From contig NZ_CAMPHH010000031.1 of assembly GCF_946885855.1 (NCBI RefSeq), forward strand, positions 1-18,575: DNA of 18,575 nt, written 5' to 3'. The notes beneath the pieces were generated by a model that was given only the letters and a program-made list of their open reading frames with translations, was not told the DNA's origin and ran no database searches. Position numbers and translations under genes: made by a program. The DNA is from an uncultured Actinotalea sp. Lineage in GTDB: Bacteria; Actinomycetota; Actinomycetes; Actinomycetales; Cellulomonadaceae. Shown one piece after another: positions 7,104 through 15,005 of this stretch. Positions within the stretch are counted from its first letter, which is position 1. Each line of letters opens with the position of its first letter.

Positions 7104-9523
7104 GGCACGACGACGGGCCGGCAGCCCAGGAGCGACGGCGGGCCGCCTCGGGTGTCGATCGCGTAGACGCACGCGGTCCGCTGCCCCGCCGGCGCGGCGA
7201 GGCGCGCGGTGAACCCGTGCAGCTCCCCGCGCCCGAAGACGGCGGCCACGTCCGGCCGCGGCTGGTCGGCGAGCAGCGCCGTCCCGACGCCGTCGACGTA
7301 GACGTGCACCGAGGTGGAGGCGGTGGTGTCCGGGTCCAGGGCCCAGCCGGAGACGGTGACCTCCCCGGCCGTGGCGGTGACGGCGTCGACGGCCCCGATG
7401 GGCGCCGCGTTGGCGGCGACCTGCACCTGCCGGCAGCCCAGCAGGGTGTGGGCGCCACCGGGGGCGGTGTTGATCCCGTAGGCGCACACGCTGTAGGAGC
7501 CGGGGGTCAGGTCGGTCCGGTAGGTCCAGCCGTGCTTGTCACCGCGGCGGAACACGGCCGCGACGTCGGGCCGGGACTGGTCCGCCCGCAGCGACACGCC
7601 CGTGGCGTTGACGTAGACGTGCACGTCGATCGACGCGTCGGTGTCCGGGTCGAACGTCCAGCCGCTGGCGGTCAGGGTCGAGCCCGAGACCGTGGCCGCG
7701 TCCAGGGCGCCGATCGGTGCGCTGTCCGCGACCACGACGGTCCGGCAGCCCAGGAGCGTGTTCGGCTTCCCCGCCGCCGTGTTGATCCCGTAGGCGCAGA
7801 CGTCGTGCCGCCCCGGGCTCACCGTGCGGCTGTAGGTGTAGCCGTGCAGGTCGCCGTTGCCGAACGCCCGGCCGACGTCGGGCCGGGGCAGGTCCGCGAG
7901 CACGCGTGCCCCCACGCCGTCGACGTAGATGTGCACGTCGTTCGGCGCGGTGGTGTCGGGGTCGAAGGACCAGCCCGTGACCGTCAGCACGTCCCCGCGG
8001 GACTGGACGGTGTCCAGGGCACCGACCGGGACGGAGTCCGGCCCGGGGGAGGTGACGGTGGTGCACGTCAGCGGCGTGTTGGGACCGCGGACCGTGTTGA
8101 TGGCGTAGACGCACACCGTGTGCGGGCCGTCGGTGAGGGTCGTCGACCAGGTGAAGCCGTGCCGGTCGCCACGGCCCAGCGCGGCGGCGACGTCCGGCCG
8201 TGGCAGGTCGGCGCGGATGCCGATGCCCTTGCCGTCGACGTAGATGTGCACGTCGGTCGGGTCGGTGGTGTCGGGGTCGACGGTCCAGCCCGACACCGTG
8301 AGGGTCGTCCCGCGCACGGTGACCGTCTCGACGCTGCCCACGGGGGCGACGTCGGGCACGGTGACGGTGGTGCAGCCGAGCAGGGCGTTCTCGCCCAGGC
8401 CGTAGCTGATGCCGTAGACGCAGACGCTCCGGGGACCCGGGTCAGCCGGGATCGCGACGCTGAAGCCGTGCCGGTCACCCAGGCCGTGGACGGCGGCGAC
8501 GTCGGGGCGGGACAGGTCGGCCGTGGCCGCGGTGCCGCGGCCGTCGACGTAGACGTGGACGTCGTTGCTCTCCATCGCGTCGGGGTCCAGGGTCCAGCCG
8601 CTGACGGTGATGGTCGTGTTCGTCGCGGCCACCTGCTCGACGACGCCGATCGGTGCACGACCGGTGGGGGAGCCGAACCACTGCGTGTAGAACCGCCAGA
8701 AGTTCCGGTTGCCGTAGGAGGAGCAGGCGTCCCCGGTGCCCGCGCTGGCGAGCGCAGCGGCGTTCGGCTGGTAGGGGGTGTAGTTGTACAGCCCCGCCGT
8801 GGCCTGGTTGACGACGAACACCGGTGCGCTGCCGCAGGCCGGGTCCGGGTGGTACCTGATGTCGTTCCACTGCCCGGCGCGGTGCCGGAAGCGCTCGGGG
8901 GCCAGGGCGTAGTCCCGGAAGCGCCAGGCCGCCTGGTAGACCTGGTTGAAGAACCCGTAGTACTGGGCGTCGCACGGCGCGGTGTCCGGGCAGCCGTACC
9001 CCGTCGCGCTGCGGTAGCGGATCGGCGTCAGCGCGGCGCCGGACGCGGTCACCAGGCCCTGCTCCTTCTGGAGCAGCACGAGGAGCACCTTGGGGCTGAT
9101 CCCGCACGCCGCCGCCACCTTGGCGATGATCCGTGCGGCGGGCTCGTCGACGGCCCCGACGTACCGTCCGGTGCAGCGGGTGTCCGCAGGCTTGTCGGGC
9201 GTCGTCTGCCGGTAGTCCTTGAGGCAGGGCGTCCCGTCCGGCCCCGGGACGCAGCGCGCCCCCTTCTCGTTGAGGAAGCGCTGCACGTCCTCGGCGCTCA
9301 TCGACCACGAGGCGCGGAAGAGCTCGTCGCTGACGATGTACCCGGCGTCGAACTCCGCGGCCGCGGCGGCGGGTCCGGTGGCCGAGCCCAGCCCCGCGAA
9401 GGCGACCACCCAGGCGATCAGGACCGCGACCCGGCGTCGAGCCGTGACCGGGGGCCGTGCGGTCCTGACCCGTCCGGCGTGCGGTGCTTGCCGCTCGCCG
9501 ACGGTCCCGTCGTGGGTGACCAT
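7100..9523 (-). CDS. Large secreted protein: lysozyme-like N-terminal region plus five tandem ~104-residue repeats
   Basis: An 807-residue protein. A basic N-terminus and hydrophobic stretch (31-56, ending PAAAAAEF) form a signal peptide. Residues 57-287 form a globular region rich in Cys, Tyr and Trp; the segment PKVLLVLLQKEQGLVTA (144-160) resembles a lysozyme/transglycosylase helix with candidate catalytic E154. Wall cleavage is only inferred from this. Residues 290-807 are five repeats beginning near 290, 393, 498, 602 and 706. Each has a GW..DPD core, a VH.YVDG strand, RPDV, HGF/HGY and a conserved Cys pair 16-17 residues apart (for example C368/C384, C680/C697). ATG at 9523 has AGGAA about eight bases upstream; longer in-frame extensions cover the divergent promoter region and are unlikely. 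The GT4 gene downstream is coupled to it. It probably sits at the cell surface. Confidence 0.82.
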   Translation of the reverse strand: MVTHDGTVGERQAPHAGRVRTARPPVTARRRVAVLIAWVVAFAGLGSATGPAAAAAEFDAGYIVSDELFRASWSMSAEDVQRFLNEKGARCVPGPDGTPCLKDYRQTTPDKPADTRCTGRYVGAVDEPAARIIAKVAAACGISPKVLLVLLQKEQGLVTASGAALTPIRYRSATGYGCPDTAPCDAQYYGFFNQVYQAAWRFRDYALAPERFRHRAGQWNDIRYHPDPACGSAPVFVVNQATAGLYNYTPYQPNAAALASAGTGDACSSYGNRNFWRFYTQWFGSPTGRAPIGVVEQVAATNTTITVSGWTLDPDAMESNDVHVYVDGRGTAATADLSRPDVAAVHGLGDRHGFSVAIPADPGPRSVCVYGISYGLGENALLGCTTVTVPDVAPVGSVETVTVRGTTLTVSGWTVDPDTTDPTDVHIYVDGKGIGIRADLPRPDVAAALGRGDRHGFTWSTTLTDGPHTVCVYAINTVRGPNTPLTCTTVTSPGPDSVPVGALDTVQSRGDVLTVTGWSFDPDTTAPNDVHIYVDGVGARVLADLPRPDVGRAFGNGDLHGYTYSRTVSPGRHDVCAYGINTAAGKPNTLLGCRTVVVADSAPIGALDAATVSGSTLTASGWTFDPDTDASIDVHVYVNATGVSLRADQSRPDVAAVFRRGDKHGWTYRTDLTPGSYSVCAYGINTAPGGAHTLLGCRQVQVAANAAPIGAVDAVTATAGEVTVSGWALDPDTTASTSVHVYVDGVGTALLADQPRPDVAAVFGRGELHGFTARLAAPAGQRTACVYAIDTRGGPPSLLGCRPVVVP
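7103..8656 (-). repeat. Five tandem ~312-bp coding repeats
   Basis: Repeat units lie at about 8348-8656, 8033-8347, 7721-8032, 7409-7720 and 7103-7408. At DNA level a near-identical block around 'gtcgacgtagatgtgcacgt' recurs near 7294, 7608, 7920, 8235 and 8547, giving the ~312-bp period. The units encode the secreted protein's C-terminal repeats. Such an array could shrink or grow by recombination. Confidence 0.85.
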
Positions 9524-9561
9524 GTAGGGTTCCTGTCGTTTCGTGCGGGGCAGGCAGCTCA

Positions 9562-9567
9562 AGTCTA
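9562..9567 (-). promoter_or_regulatory. Possible -10 element (TAGACT) for the secreted repeat protein
   Basis: On the minus strand TAGACT fits TANNNT and lies about 38 bases upstream of the ATG at 9523, leaving room for a short leader with an AGGAA ribosome site. A GACACC-like sequence near 9585-9590 could serve as a weak -35. The 153-base divergent gap (9524-9676) also contains a plus-strand TAGGGT at 9525-9530, which may or may not serve the opposite gene. Confidence 0.3.
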
Positions 9568-9676
9568 CGGACCTCGCCTGGTCGGGTGTCGCGAACCACG
9601 CCGGTGATCCAGCGGGACACGCGGACGGGGACGCCGCCCCCTCGTCGACCGACTTCCGGCTGTTGTGAGGACCTCC

Positions 9677-11392
9677 ATGCCCCAGGACACGACCTCCGCG
9701 GACGAGCGCACCACCGTCGGACGGCCGCGCCGCGGTCCGTGGGTGGCGGCCACCGTGCTCGTCCTCGCGCTCATGGCGGCGTGGGCGGTCGGCACCCCGG
9801 TGATGACCTCCCCGGACGAGTCGAGCCACGTCGTCAAGGCGGCCGCCGTCGCCCGCGGCCAGTGGAGCGGTGAGCTGGGTCCACCGCCGGTGGACCGGAC
9901 GCGACCGGGCGCCGGGACGATCGTGCAGCTGCCCGTGGACCTCGAGGCCTCCATCTACCTGCCGAACTGCATCGCCTTCCGTCCGGACGCGACGGCCGAC
10001 TGCCACGGTGACCTGCCGCAGCGCACTGCCGACCTGGTGCCGGTGGAGACCTTCGCGGGTCAGTACCCGCCGCTGTACTACTTCGTCGTCGGGCTGCCGT
10101 CCCTGGTCCTCACGGGGGAGACCGCGCTGTACGGCATGCGCCTCATGTCCGCGTTCGTGTCGGCGCTGCTGGTCGGCTGGGCGGCGTACCGGATGTCGAC
10201 CGCCGTCGGGCGACACCTCGCCGTCACGGGCGTCGTCGTCGCCCTGACGCCGATCTGCCTCTTCCTCGGCGGCACGGTCAACCCGATCGGCCTGGAGATC
10301 ACCGCGGCCCTGAGCTTCTGGGCCGCGTGCCTGGCGCTCGTGCGCGCCCCGGGCGGCGTCGCCACGGGCGCCATGGTCCAGGCGGCCGTCTCGGGGGCCG
10401 TCCTCGTGAACGTGCGCGACAGCTCACCCTTCTGGGCGGCCCTCGTCGTCGTCTTCGCCGTGCTCGTGGCGCGTCCCGGTCGGCTGCGGGAGGTGGTGCG
10501 TCACCGCGCGGCACCGGCGGTCGGGGTCACGGCGCTGCTGGCGGCCGCGGCCGCCCTGTCCTGGGCTGCGCTCCACGGCAGCGCGGTGTCGGCCCGCGGG
10601 CTCTTCCCGGAGTACGCCGACCCGGCCGCGGCGGTCCTGGCGATCGCCGGTCGTTCCTACGAGTACCTCCTGCAGATGATCGGCAACTTCGGGTGGCTCG
10701 ACACCCCGGCGCCGCCGGTCACCTATCTGGCGTGGTACGTGGCCGTCGGTGCGCTGGTGCTCCTCGCGGCGAGCGCGCGGGTCCGGCCGCGCGCGCGGGC
10801 CGGGGTGCTGCTGGCGCTCGCCGCCACCGCGCTCGCACCCTTCCTCCAGCTCCCGACGATGCCGGACGCCGGCCTCATCTGGCAGGGCCGCTACGGGCTC
10901 CCGCTCGCCGTCGGGCTGCCCCTGCTGGCCGCGGTCGCGCTGGACGAGCAGCGCGGCGCGGCCGACGACCTCGTGCGCCGCGCGGGGCGGGGCCTGCTGC
11001 CGGTCCTCGCGGTGGGGCACGTGGCCGCGTTCTACTGGGCGAGCCGCCGCTACAGCGAGGGGGCGACCGGGGACCTGTTCACGCTGCAGCCGAACTGGTC
11101 CTCACCGCTGGGGTACCTGACGGGCGTCGTGCTCTACGGCGCGCTGGTGGCGGCCGTCGGGGTGCTCGCCTGGCGCGCGATGGCGCCGACCGCGCCACGC
11201 CCGGGCCAGGGGCGCGCCGAGGGGGCCACCACCGACGCGGTGGCGGTGGCGTCCGACGGCGGGCCGGCAGGTCACGCCGAGGCTGTGCCGGTCGGCACGG
11301 CACAGATCGATCATGGGGCGGCCGGGCGGCGCCCTGACGGCTCCGTCCCAGGGGTGGGCCGGACGGGGGACAGCGGTTCGACTCCCGCCTGA
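9677..11392 (+). CDS. Second DUF2142-family polytopic membrane protein, candidate GT-C-like glycosyltransferase
   Basis: A 571-residue membrane protein with about 12 spans, the first at 22-40, followed by TSPDESSH (44-51), the DUF2142 first-loop acidic motif. It is a paralogue of the protein at 1470-3056: both have a Cys-flanked AFRP element in the first outer loop, an aromatic/proline YP segment just after it, and GWLDT in a later loop. ATG at 9677 is chosen over the upstream GTG because GAGG (9667-9670) lies six bases before it. The last ~70 residues are a hydrophilic, Gly/Ala/Pro-rich tail without homology I can recognise. It probably moves a sugar from a polyprenyl-phosphate donor to an outer glycan, an inference from family. 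The secreted repeat protein follows 68 bases downstream on the same strand. Confidence 0.8.
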   Translation: MPQDTTSADERTTVGRPRRGPWVAATVLVLALMAAWAVGTPVMTSPDESSHVVKAAAVARGQWSGELGPPPVDRTRPGAGTIVQLPVDLEASIYLPNCIAFRPDATADCHGDLPQRTADLVPVETFAGQYPPLYYFVVGLPSLVLTGETALYGMRLMSAFVSALLVGWAAYRMSTAVGRHLAVTGVVVALTPICLFLGGTVNPIGLEITAALSFWAACLALVRAPGGVATGAMVQAAVSGAVLVNVRDSSPFWAALVVVFAVLVARPGRLREVVRHRAAPAVGVTALLAAAAALSWAALHGSAVSARGLFPEYADPAAAVLAIAGRSYEYLLQMIGNFGWLDTPAPPVTYLAWYVAVGALVLLAASARVRPRARAGVLLALAATALAPFLQLPTMPDAGLIWQGRYGLPLAVGLPLLAAVALDEQRGAADDLVRRAGRGLLPVLAVGHVAAFYWASRRYSEGATGDLFTLQPNWSSPLGYLTGVVLYGALVAAVGVLAWRAMAPTAPRPGQGRAEGATTDAVAVASDGGPAGHAEAVPVGTAQIDHGAAGRRPDGSVPGVGRTGDSGSTPA

Positions 11393-11412
11393 CGCCGTGT
11401 TGCACTGAGTCC

Positions 11413-11435
11413 GTCCGGGCCTCGTCGGCCCGGGC
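11413..11435 (+). terminator. Strong hairpin in the DUF2142/secreted-protein gap
   Basis: CCGGGCC (11415-11421) and GGCCCGG (11427-11433) form a perfect 7-bp stem with a TCGTC loop, extendable by a T-G and a G-C pair. It lies 20 bases after the upstream stop and 25 bases before the downstream GTG. There is no T tract. It could be a partial terminator that lowers expression of the next gene, or a leader structure near its GGAGG site. Confidence 0.4.
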
Positions 11436-11460
11436 TCGGCTCGGACGTCGGAGGTGCGTC

Positions 11461-14127
11461 GTGAGGCTCGCGACGTGGGGAAGTGGCGGGGGACCCGTCT
11501 GGTTCGCGCGCAGCGGCGCGGTGGTGCTCGCCTCGTCGGCCCTGGTGGCCGCTGCGGTGACGACGACGCCCGCGGTGGCCGAGGCCGTGGCGAGCCGAGT
11601 GACGCTGTCGGCGACCACGGTGGTCGGTGGCGCCGACTTCGCCACCGACGCGTACGCGGACCCGTGGGACTACGCCAACCGGGAGGACCAGGTGCTCGTC
11701 GCCGGGGCGACGACGGCGGACCTCTGGTCCGCGGACGTCGCCGGCGGCCGGCTCGTGGTCGACGCGAAGCCCGGTGGCTTCGTGGCACCCGTGGTGAGCT
11801 GGGCGGACCTGGGCGCCCTCCCATGGGACCACGACGGCTCGGCGCTGCCCATCGACGCCACCAGGTACACGCGGATGTCGGTGCACATGCGGGTGGACCG
11901 CGCGGCGACCGGCACGGTCATGTGGTTCACGTGCGGGGTGGCCCTGGCGCGCTGCCAGGGGGCGAAGAGCTTCCCCACCGCGCCCGGCTGGCACACCTAC
12001 GACATCCCCCTGACCTCGGGCGCGTCCGGACTCGCGTGGCAGGGGCTCGTCAAGGGGCTGCGCCTGTACCCGTCGGACCCGGGCGGCCGGGCCGAGATCG
12101 ACTGGGTGCGGCTCTACGCCCCGGGCCAGACGACCACCGTCTCGTTCGACGACTCGACGAACAGCCCGGGGCAGGTGTTCTGGGACCGGGACGGCGACGC
12201 CGCCAACAACACCGCGACGAACCCGGACTGGGGCGTGCTGGACTCCACGGGCTCCGGCACCCGGCGCACGGTCCAGGGCGGCGCGCTGCCGTCCGGGACC
12301 TACCGGGTGGGCGTCCTGGACGACGGTGTCGCCACGTACGCGACGACACCGCTGGTGGTCGACGGACCGCCCGCTCCCGCGGTCATCGACCCGGACCGGA
12401 CCGGTGGCATCGACCACGCCTCGCTCGGCGGCAACCCGTGGGACTTCAACGACCCGGGCGACGTCTACCGGGTGGGCAACGCGGACACCGCCGTCGCGAA
12501 CGGCCTCCTCTACGGGACGAACCGCGGCCCTCTGGTCAACGACCCGCACGTCGTCCTCTCGCAGTACGGGGCCTTCGACGGCTCCCGGTTCCACCGGTTG
12601 ACCCTGCGCATGGCGCACGAGGGCGGCTTCAGCCTCGAGGACACCGTCGGGGGCGGGATGAACGCCCGCCTGGTGTGGACGGTCCCGGAGGAGCCCGGCA
12701 TCGCGCAGGTCTCCGACGATCTGGTCGTGTACCCGGGGTGGCACGCGACGACGCTCAGCCTGCGGAGCTACCCGCCCAACGCCGTGCAGGAGCCGGGCAC
12801 CCTCGGGCAGGCCGGCTGGGCGGGGCGGTCGATCACCTCGTTCCGGATCGACCCCAACGAGGACCGCGGTGCGCGCCGGTGGTACATCGACGAGGTGCGG
12901 CTCGCGGAGGACGACACGGCCTACGGCGGCACCTTCGACATCCGCTTCCGCGACCAGGACTGGCAGCCGGGTACACGGGCGACGGTCCGGGCCGACACGG
13001 ACCGGGCCGGCTGCGACGGCGCCGTCATCGCGCAGGACGTGGCCGTGACCCAGGGCGTCAACACGGTGCGGTGGACGCCGCGCCCGGTGCCCGAGGGCAC
13101 CTACTGGGTGTGCGTGTCGCTCACGGACGGCCGCTCGACGACGTCCTCCTACGCCACCGGTCCGCTCCAGATGACGACGCGGCCGTCACCGCTCCTCGCC
13201 GGCGGCAGCCCGTTCGGGGCGGTCGACGACGTGCGGCGCGTCCCGGGTGGCCTCATGATCTCCGGCTGGGCGATCGACCCCGACACCACGGCCCCGACGA
13301 GCGTCCACGCCTACGTCGGCCAGCGGGGCGTCGCGACGAGCGCCTCGCTGTCCCGGCCGGACGTCGCGGCGGTCCACCCGGCGTACGGGCCCGACCACGG
13401 CTTCTCCGTCACGGTCCCCGCGACGGAGGGCACCTACGACGTCTGCGTCTACGCGATCAACATCGGTGTGGGCGGGACCACGGTGCTCCAGTGCCGTGTG
13501 GTCCGCGTGTCCTCGACGCCGGTCGCCGGCATCGAGGCCATCGGGCAGGTCCCCGGCGGCGTGCGGTTCGACGGCTGGGCCTTCGACCCCGACACGGCGG
13601 ACCCGATCGATGTCCACGCGTACGCCGGGCGATCCGGCGTGGCGGTCCGGGCGGACCTGCAGCGCCCCGACGTCGCCGCCGTGTTCCCCGGCTACGGGTC
13701 ACCCCACGGCTTCACCGCGACCGCCCCCGTCGTGGCGGGCGGGCCGCAGGCGATGTGCACCTACGGGATCAACGTCGGTGCGGGCGGGCTCGGCGTCTTC
13801 GGGTGCCCGGTCGTCGACGTCCGCGTCGACCCCATCGGTGTGCTCGACGCGGTCGAGCGCACGGCGGGCGGCGTCCGGGTGGCGGGGTGGACTCTCGACC
13901 CGAGCACGGAGGAGAGCCTGGACGTCCACGTCTACGTCGGCAGCGCGGGCACGGCGATCCGCGCGGACCGGCCCAGGCCGGACCTGCTGCCGCACTTCCC
14001 GGCGTGGCGGGGCAGCTACGGCTTCGAGACCGTCCTGCCGATCGGCGGGGGCCCGACCCCGGTCTGCGCCTACGGCATCAACAAGGGGATCGGCGGGCAC
14101 GTGCTCCTGGGCTGCCGGACGGTGTGA
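11461..14127 (+). CDS. Secreted protein with two beta-sandwich-like modules and three C-terminal repeats shared with the 7100-9523 protein
   Basis: An 888-residue protein. A signal peptide (hydrophobic 19-41, likely cleavage near 42-45) is followed by two related modules at about 61-219 and 324-483. Each opens with PWDYAN/PWDFND and closes with an acidic strand (IDWVRLYA, YIDEVRLAE), a layout like carbohydrate-binding jelly rolls. Each is followed by an Ig-like stretch (about 224-303 and 490-570). Residues 584-888 hold three copies of the repeat seen in the protein encoded at 7100-9523. No catalytic domain is recognised, so it may bind or display glycan at the surface. GTG at 11461 has GGAGG (11450-11454) six bases upstream. 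I see no LPXTG motif or C-terminal anchor. Carbohydrate binding is inference from shape and context. Confidence 0.8.
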   Translation: MRLATWGSGGGPVWFARSGAVVLASSALVAAAVTTTPAVAEAVASRVTLSATTVVGGADFATDAYADPWDYANREDQVLVAGATTADLWSADVAGGRLVVDAKPGGFVAPVVSWADLGALPWDHDGSALPIDATRYTRMSVHMRVDRAATGTVMWFTCGVALARCQGAKSFPTAPGWHTYDIPLTSGASGLAWQGLVKGLRLYPSDPGGRAEIDWVRLYAPGQTTTVSFDDSTNSPGQVFWDRDGDAANNTATNPDWGVLDSTGSGTRRTVQGGALPSGTYRVGVLDDGVATYATTPLVVDGPPAPAVIDPDRTGGIDHASLGGNPWDFNDPGDVYRVGNADTAVANGLLYGTNRGPLVNDPHVVLSQYGAFDGSRFHRLTLRMAHEGGFSLEDTVGGGMNARLVWTVPEEPGIAQVSDDLVVYPGWHATTLSLRSYPPNAVQEPGTLGQAGWAGRSITSFRIDPNEDRGARRWYIDEVRLAEDDTAYGGTFDIRFRDQDWQPGTRATVRADTDRAGCDGAVIAQDVAVTQGVNTVRWTPRPVPEGTYWVCVSLTDGRSTTSSYATGPLQMTTRPSPLLAGGSPFGAVDDVRRVPGGLMISGWAIDPDTTAPTSVHAYVGQRGVATSASLSRPDVAAVHPAYGPDHGFSVTVPATEGTYDVCVYAINIGVGGTTVLQCRVVRVSSTPVAGIEAIGQVPGGVRFDGWAFDPDTADPIDVHAYAGRSGVAVRADLQRPDVAAVFPGYGSPHGFTATAPVVAGGPQAMCTYGINVGAGGLGVFGCPVVDVRVDPIGVLDAVERTAGGVRVAGWTLDPSTEESLDVHVYVGSAGTAIRADRPRPDLLPHFPAWRGSYGFETVLPIGGGPTPVCAYGINKGIGGHVLLGCRTV
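13210..14124 (+). repeat. Three tandem ~306-bp coding repeats
   Basis: Units lie at about 13210-13518, 13519-13830 and 13831-14124. They encode repeats starting at residues 584, 687 and 791. Shared landmarks are a GW..DP core, a VHAY/VHVY strand, a Cys-x-Tyr-x-Ile-Asn element and a second Cys close to the end of each unit. They match the five units at 7103-8656 in protein pattern. Confidence 0.85.
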
Positions 14128-14130
14128 CCC

Positions 14131-14158
14131 GTCCGGCGTCGCGGCGCCGCCGCCGGAC
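14131..14158. terminator. Perfect 8-bp stem between convergent genes
   Basis: GTCCGGCG (14131-14138) is the exact reverse complement of CGCCGGAC (14151-14158), and the loop contains a self-complementary GCGGCGCCGC (14141-14150). It fills the 36-base gap between the convergent secreted-protein and GtrA genes. There is no T run, but its position suggests a two-way transcription stop. Confidence 0.5.
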
Positions 14159-14163
14159 CGCCG

Positions 14164-14583
14164 TCAGCGGAAGACCCAGACGCGGTACAGCACGAAGTTC
14201 CAGGCGGCCGTGAGCACGACGGCGGCCGTCTTCGACACGAGGACCGGCACGCCCGCGGCCTCGCCGAGCTGGAGGATCATCAGCGTCGCGGCGAAGTTGA
14301 CGACGAGGAGCACGCCGTACCGGACCGCCTGACGGTGCCACCGGGTGGCGCTGTCCGCGCGGAACACCGAGCGGTTGAGGGCGAAGTTGAGCACCACGCT
14401 GGTCCAGTACCCGACGGACGCGGCGGCCCACAGCGGCGCGCCGGCGGTCACGAGGAGGTAGAGGAGCCCCGCGTCGACGACGTAGCTGAGCCCGCCGATC
14501 GCGAGATAGACCACCAGGGGGCGGCGGGCCAGCGCGAGCAGCCGCTCGCGGGGGCCCCGCGCCACCGGCCGCGGTGCCGTCAC
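14164..14583 (-). CDS. GtrA-family membrane protein, second copy
   Basis: A 139-residue protein with four predicted spans (about 23-45, 50-70, 88-108, 113-135). It has the family signatures FALNRSVF (67-74) and WNFVLYRVWVF (128-138). It is expected to assist flipping of a polyprenyl-phosphate sugar. The GTG at 14583 overlaps the DUF2304 stop as GTGA (14580-14583), so translation is probably coupled. It is the last gene of a GT2-DUF2304-GtrA set. This set differs from the first GtrA cassette, where GtrA comes first and the glycosyltransferase carries its own membrane spans. Family identity is clear; the transported substrate is unknown. Confidence 0.87.
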   Translation of the reverse strand: MTAPRPVARGPRERLLALARRPLVVYLAIGGLSYVVDAGLLYLLVTAGAPLWAAASVGYWTSVVLNFALNRSVFRADSATRWHRQAVRYGVLLVVNFAATLMILQLGEAAGVPVLVSKTAAVVLTAAWNFVLYRVWVFR

Positions 14584-15005
14584 GTCCCGGCGGACGGGTC
14601 GCCGTGCGGACCGGTCTGCGGGTGAGGGTCGACGGGCGACGTCGGTGCCGCATCCGCAGCGGCCGCGGCCTCGAGCCTGCGGACCCGCGCCTCGAGCAGG
14701 GCGTGCTCCTCGGCGATCGTGCGCGTCTCCTCCTCCAGGGTGGAGATCTCGCCGCTGAGCTGCAGGCACACGATGAGCAGCACGAGGAGCGCCAGGGCGA
14801 AGAGGAGGTTCGCCGCGACCTCGACCCCCGTCAGGCGGGTCAGCCAGAAGACGAAGTCCGGGAACGCGGCGAGCAGCGCCACGGCGACCGCGAGCGCGAT
14901 CCAGATGGCCGCGTACTTCTCCCGCACGCGCCGCGTGGACAGCAGGCCGAGCAGGACGACGAGGAAGACGACCGACAGCCCGATCGACAGGGCGTACCCG
15001 CTCAT
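14580..15005 (-). CDS. DUF2304-family small membrane protein with C-terminal coiled coil
   Basis: A 141-residue protein with three hydrophobic spans (about 5-22, 32-48, 62-81), then a charged, heptad-like helix rich in Glu and Arg (83-117) and a Pro-rich tail. DUF2304 proteins commonly accompany GT2 glycosyltransferases that lack membrane spans. A membrane docking role for the GT2 encoded just upstream fits, with the coiled coil as a possible contact surface; that role is inference. The ATG at 15005 overlaps the GT2 stop (ATGA, 15002-15005), and the stop overlaps the GtrA start, so all three proteins are likely made in balanced amounts. Confidence 0.8.
   Translation of the reverse strand: MSGYALSIGLSVVFLVVLLGLLSTRRVREKYAAIWIALAVAVALLAAFPDFVFWLTRLTGVEVAANLLFALALLVLLIVCLQLSGEISTLEEETRTIAEEHALLEARVRRLEAAAAADAAPTSPVDPHPQTGPHGDPSAGT

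Noticed and set aside
7103..8656. Regularly spaced repeats that might suggest a CRISPR array
   Set aside because: The period is ~312 bp, the whole unit is repeated and in frame, and it encodes a protein domain.
7217..9607. A 796-codon plus-strand open frame antisense to the secreted repeat protein
   Set aside because: It is a codon shadow: the minus-strand frame has a signal peptide, conserved repeats and Cys pairs, while the antisense product is low-complexity Gly/Arg/Val/Asp without domains.
11365..11392. A tRNA T-arm-like GGTTCGACTCC near the end of the second DUF2142 gene
   Set aside because: The bases flanking the loop do not form a T-stem (only two of five pairs), and no D-arm, anticodon arm or acceptor stem fits upstream.
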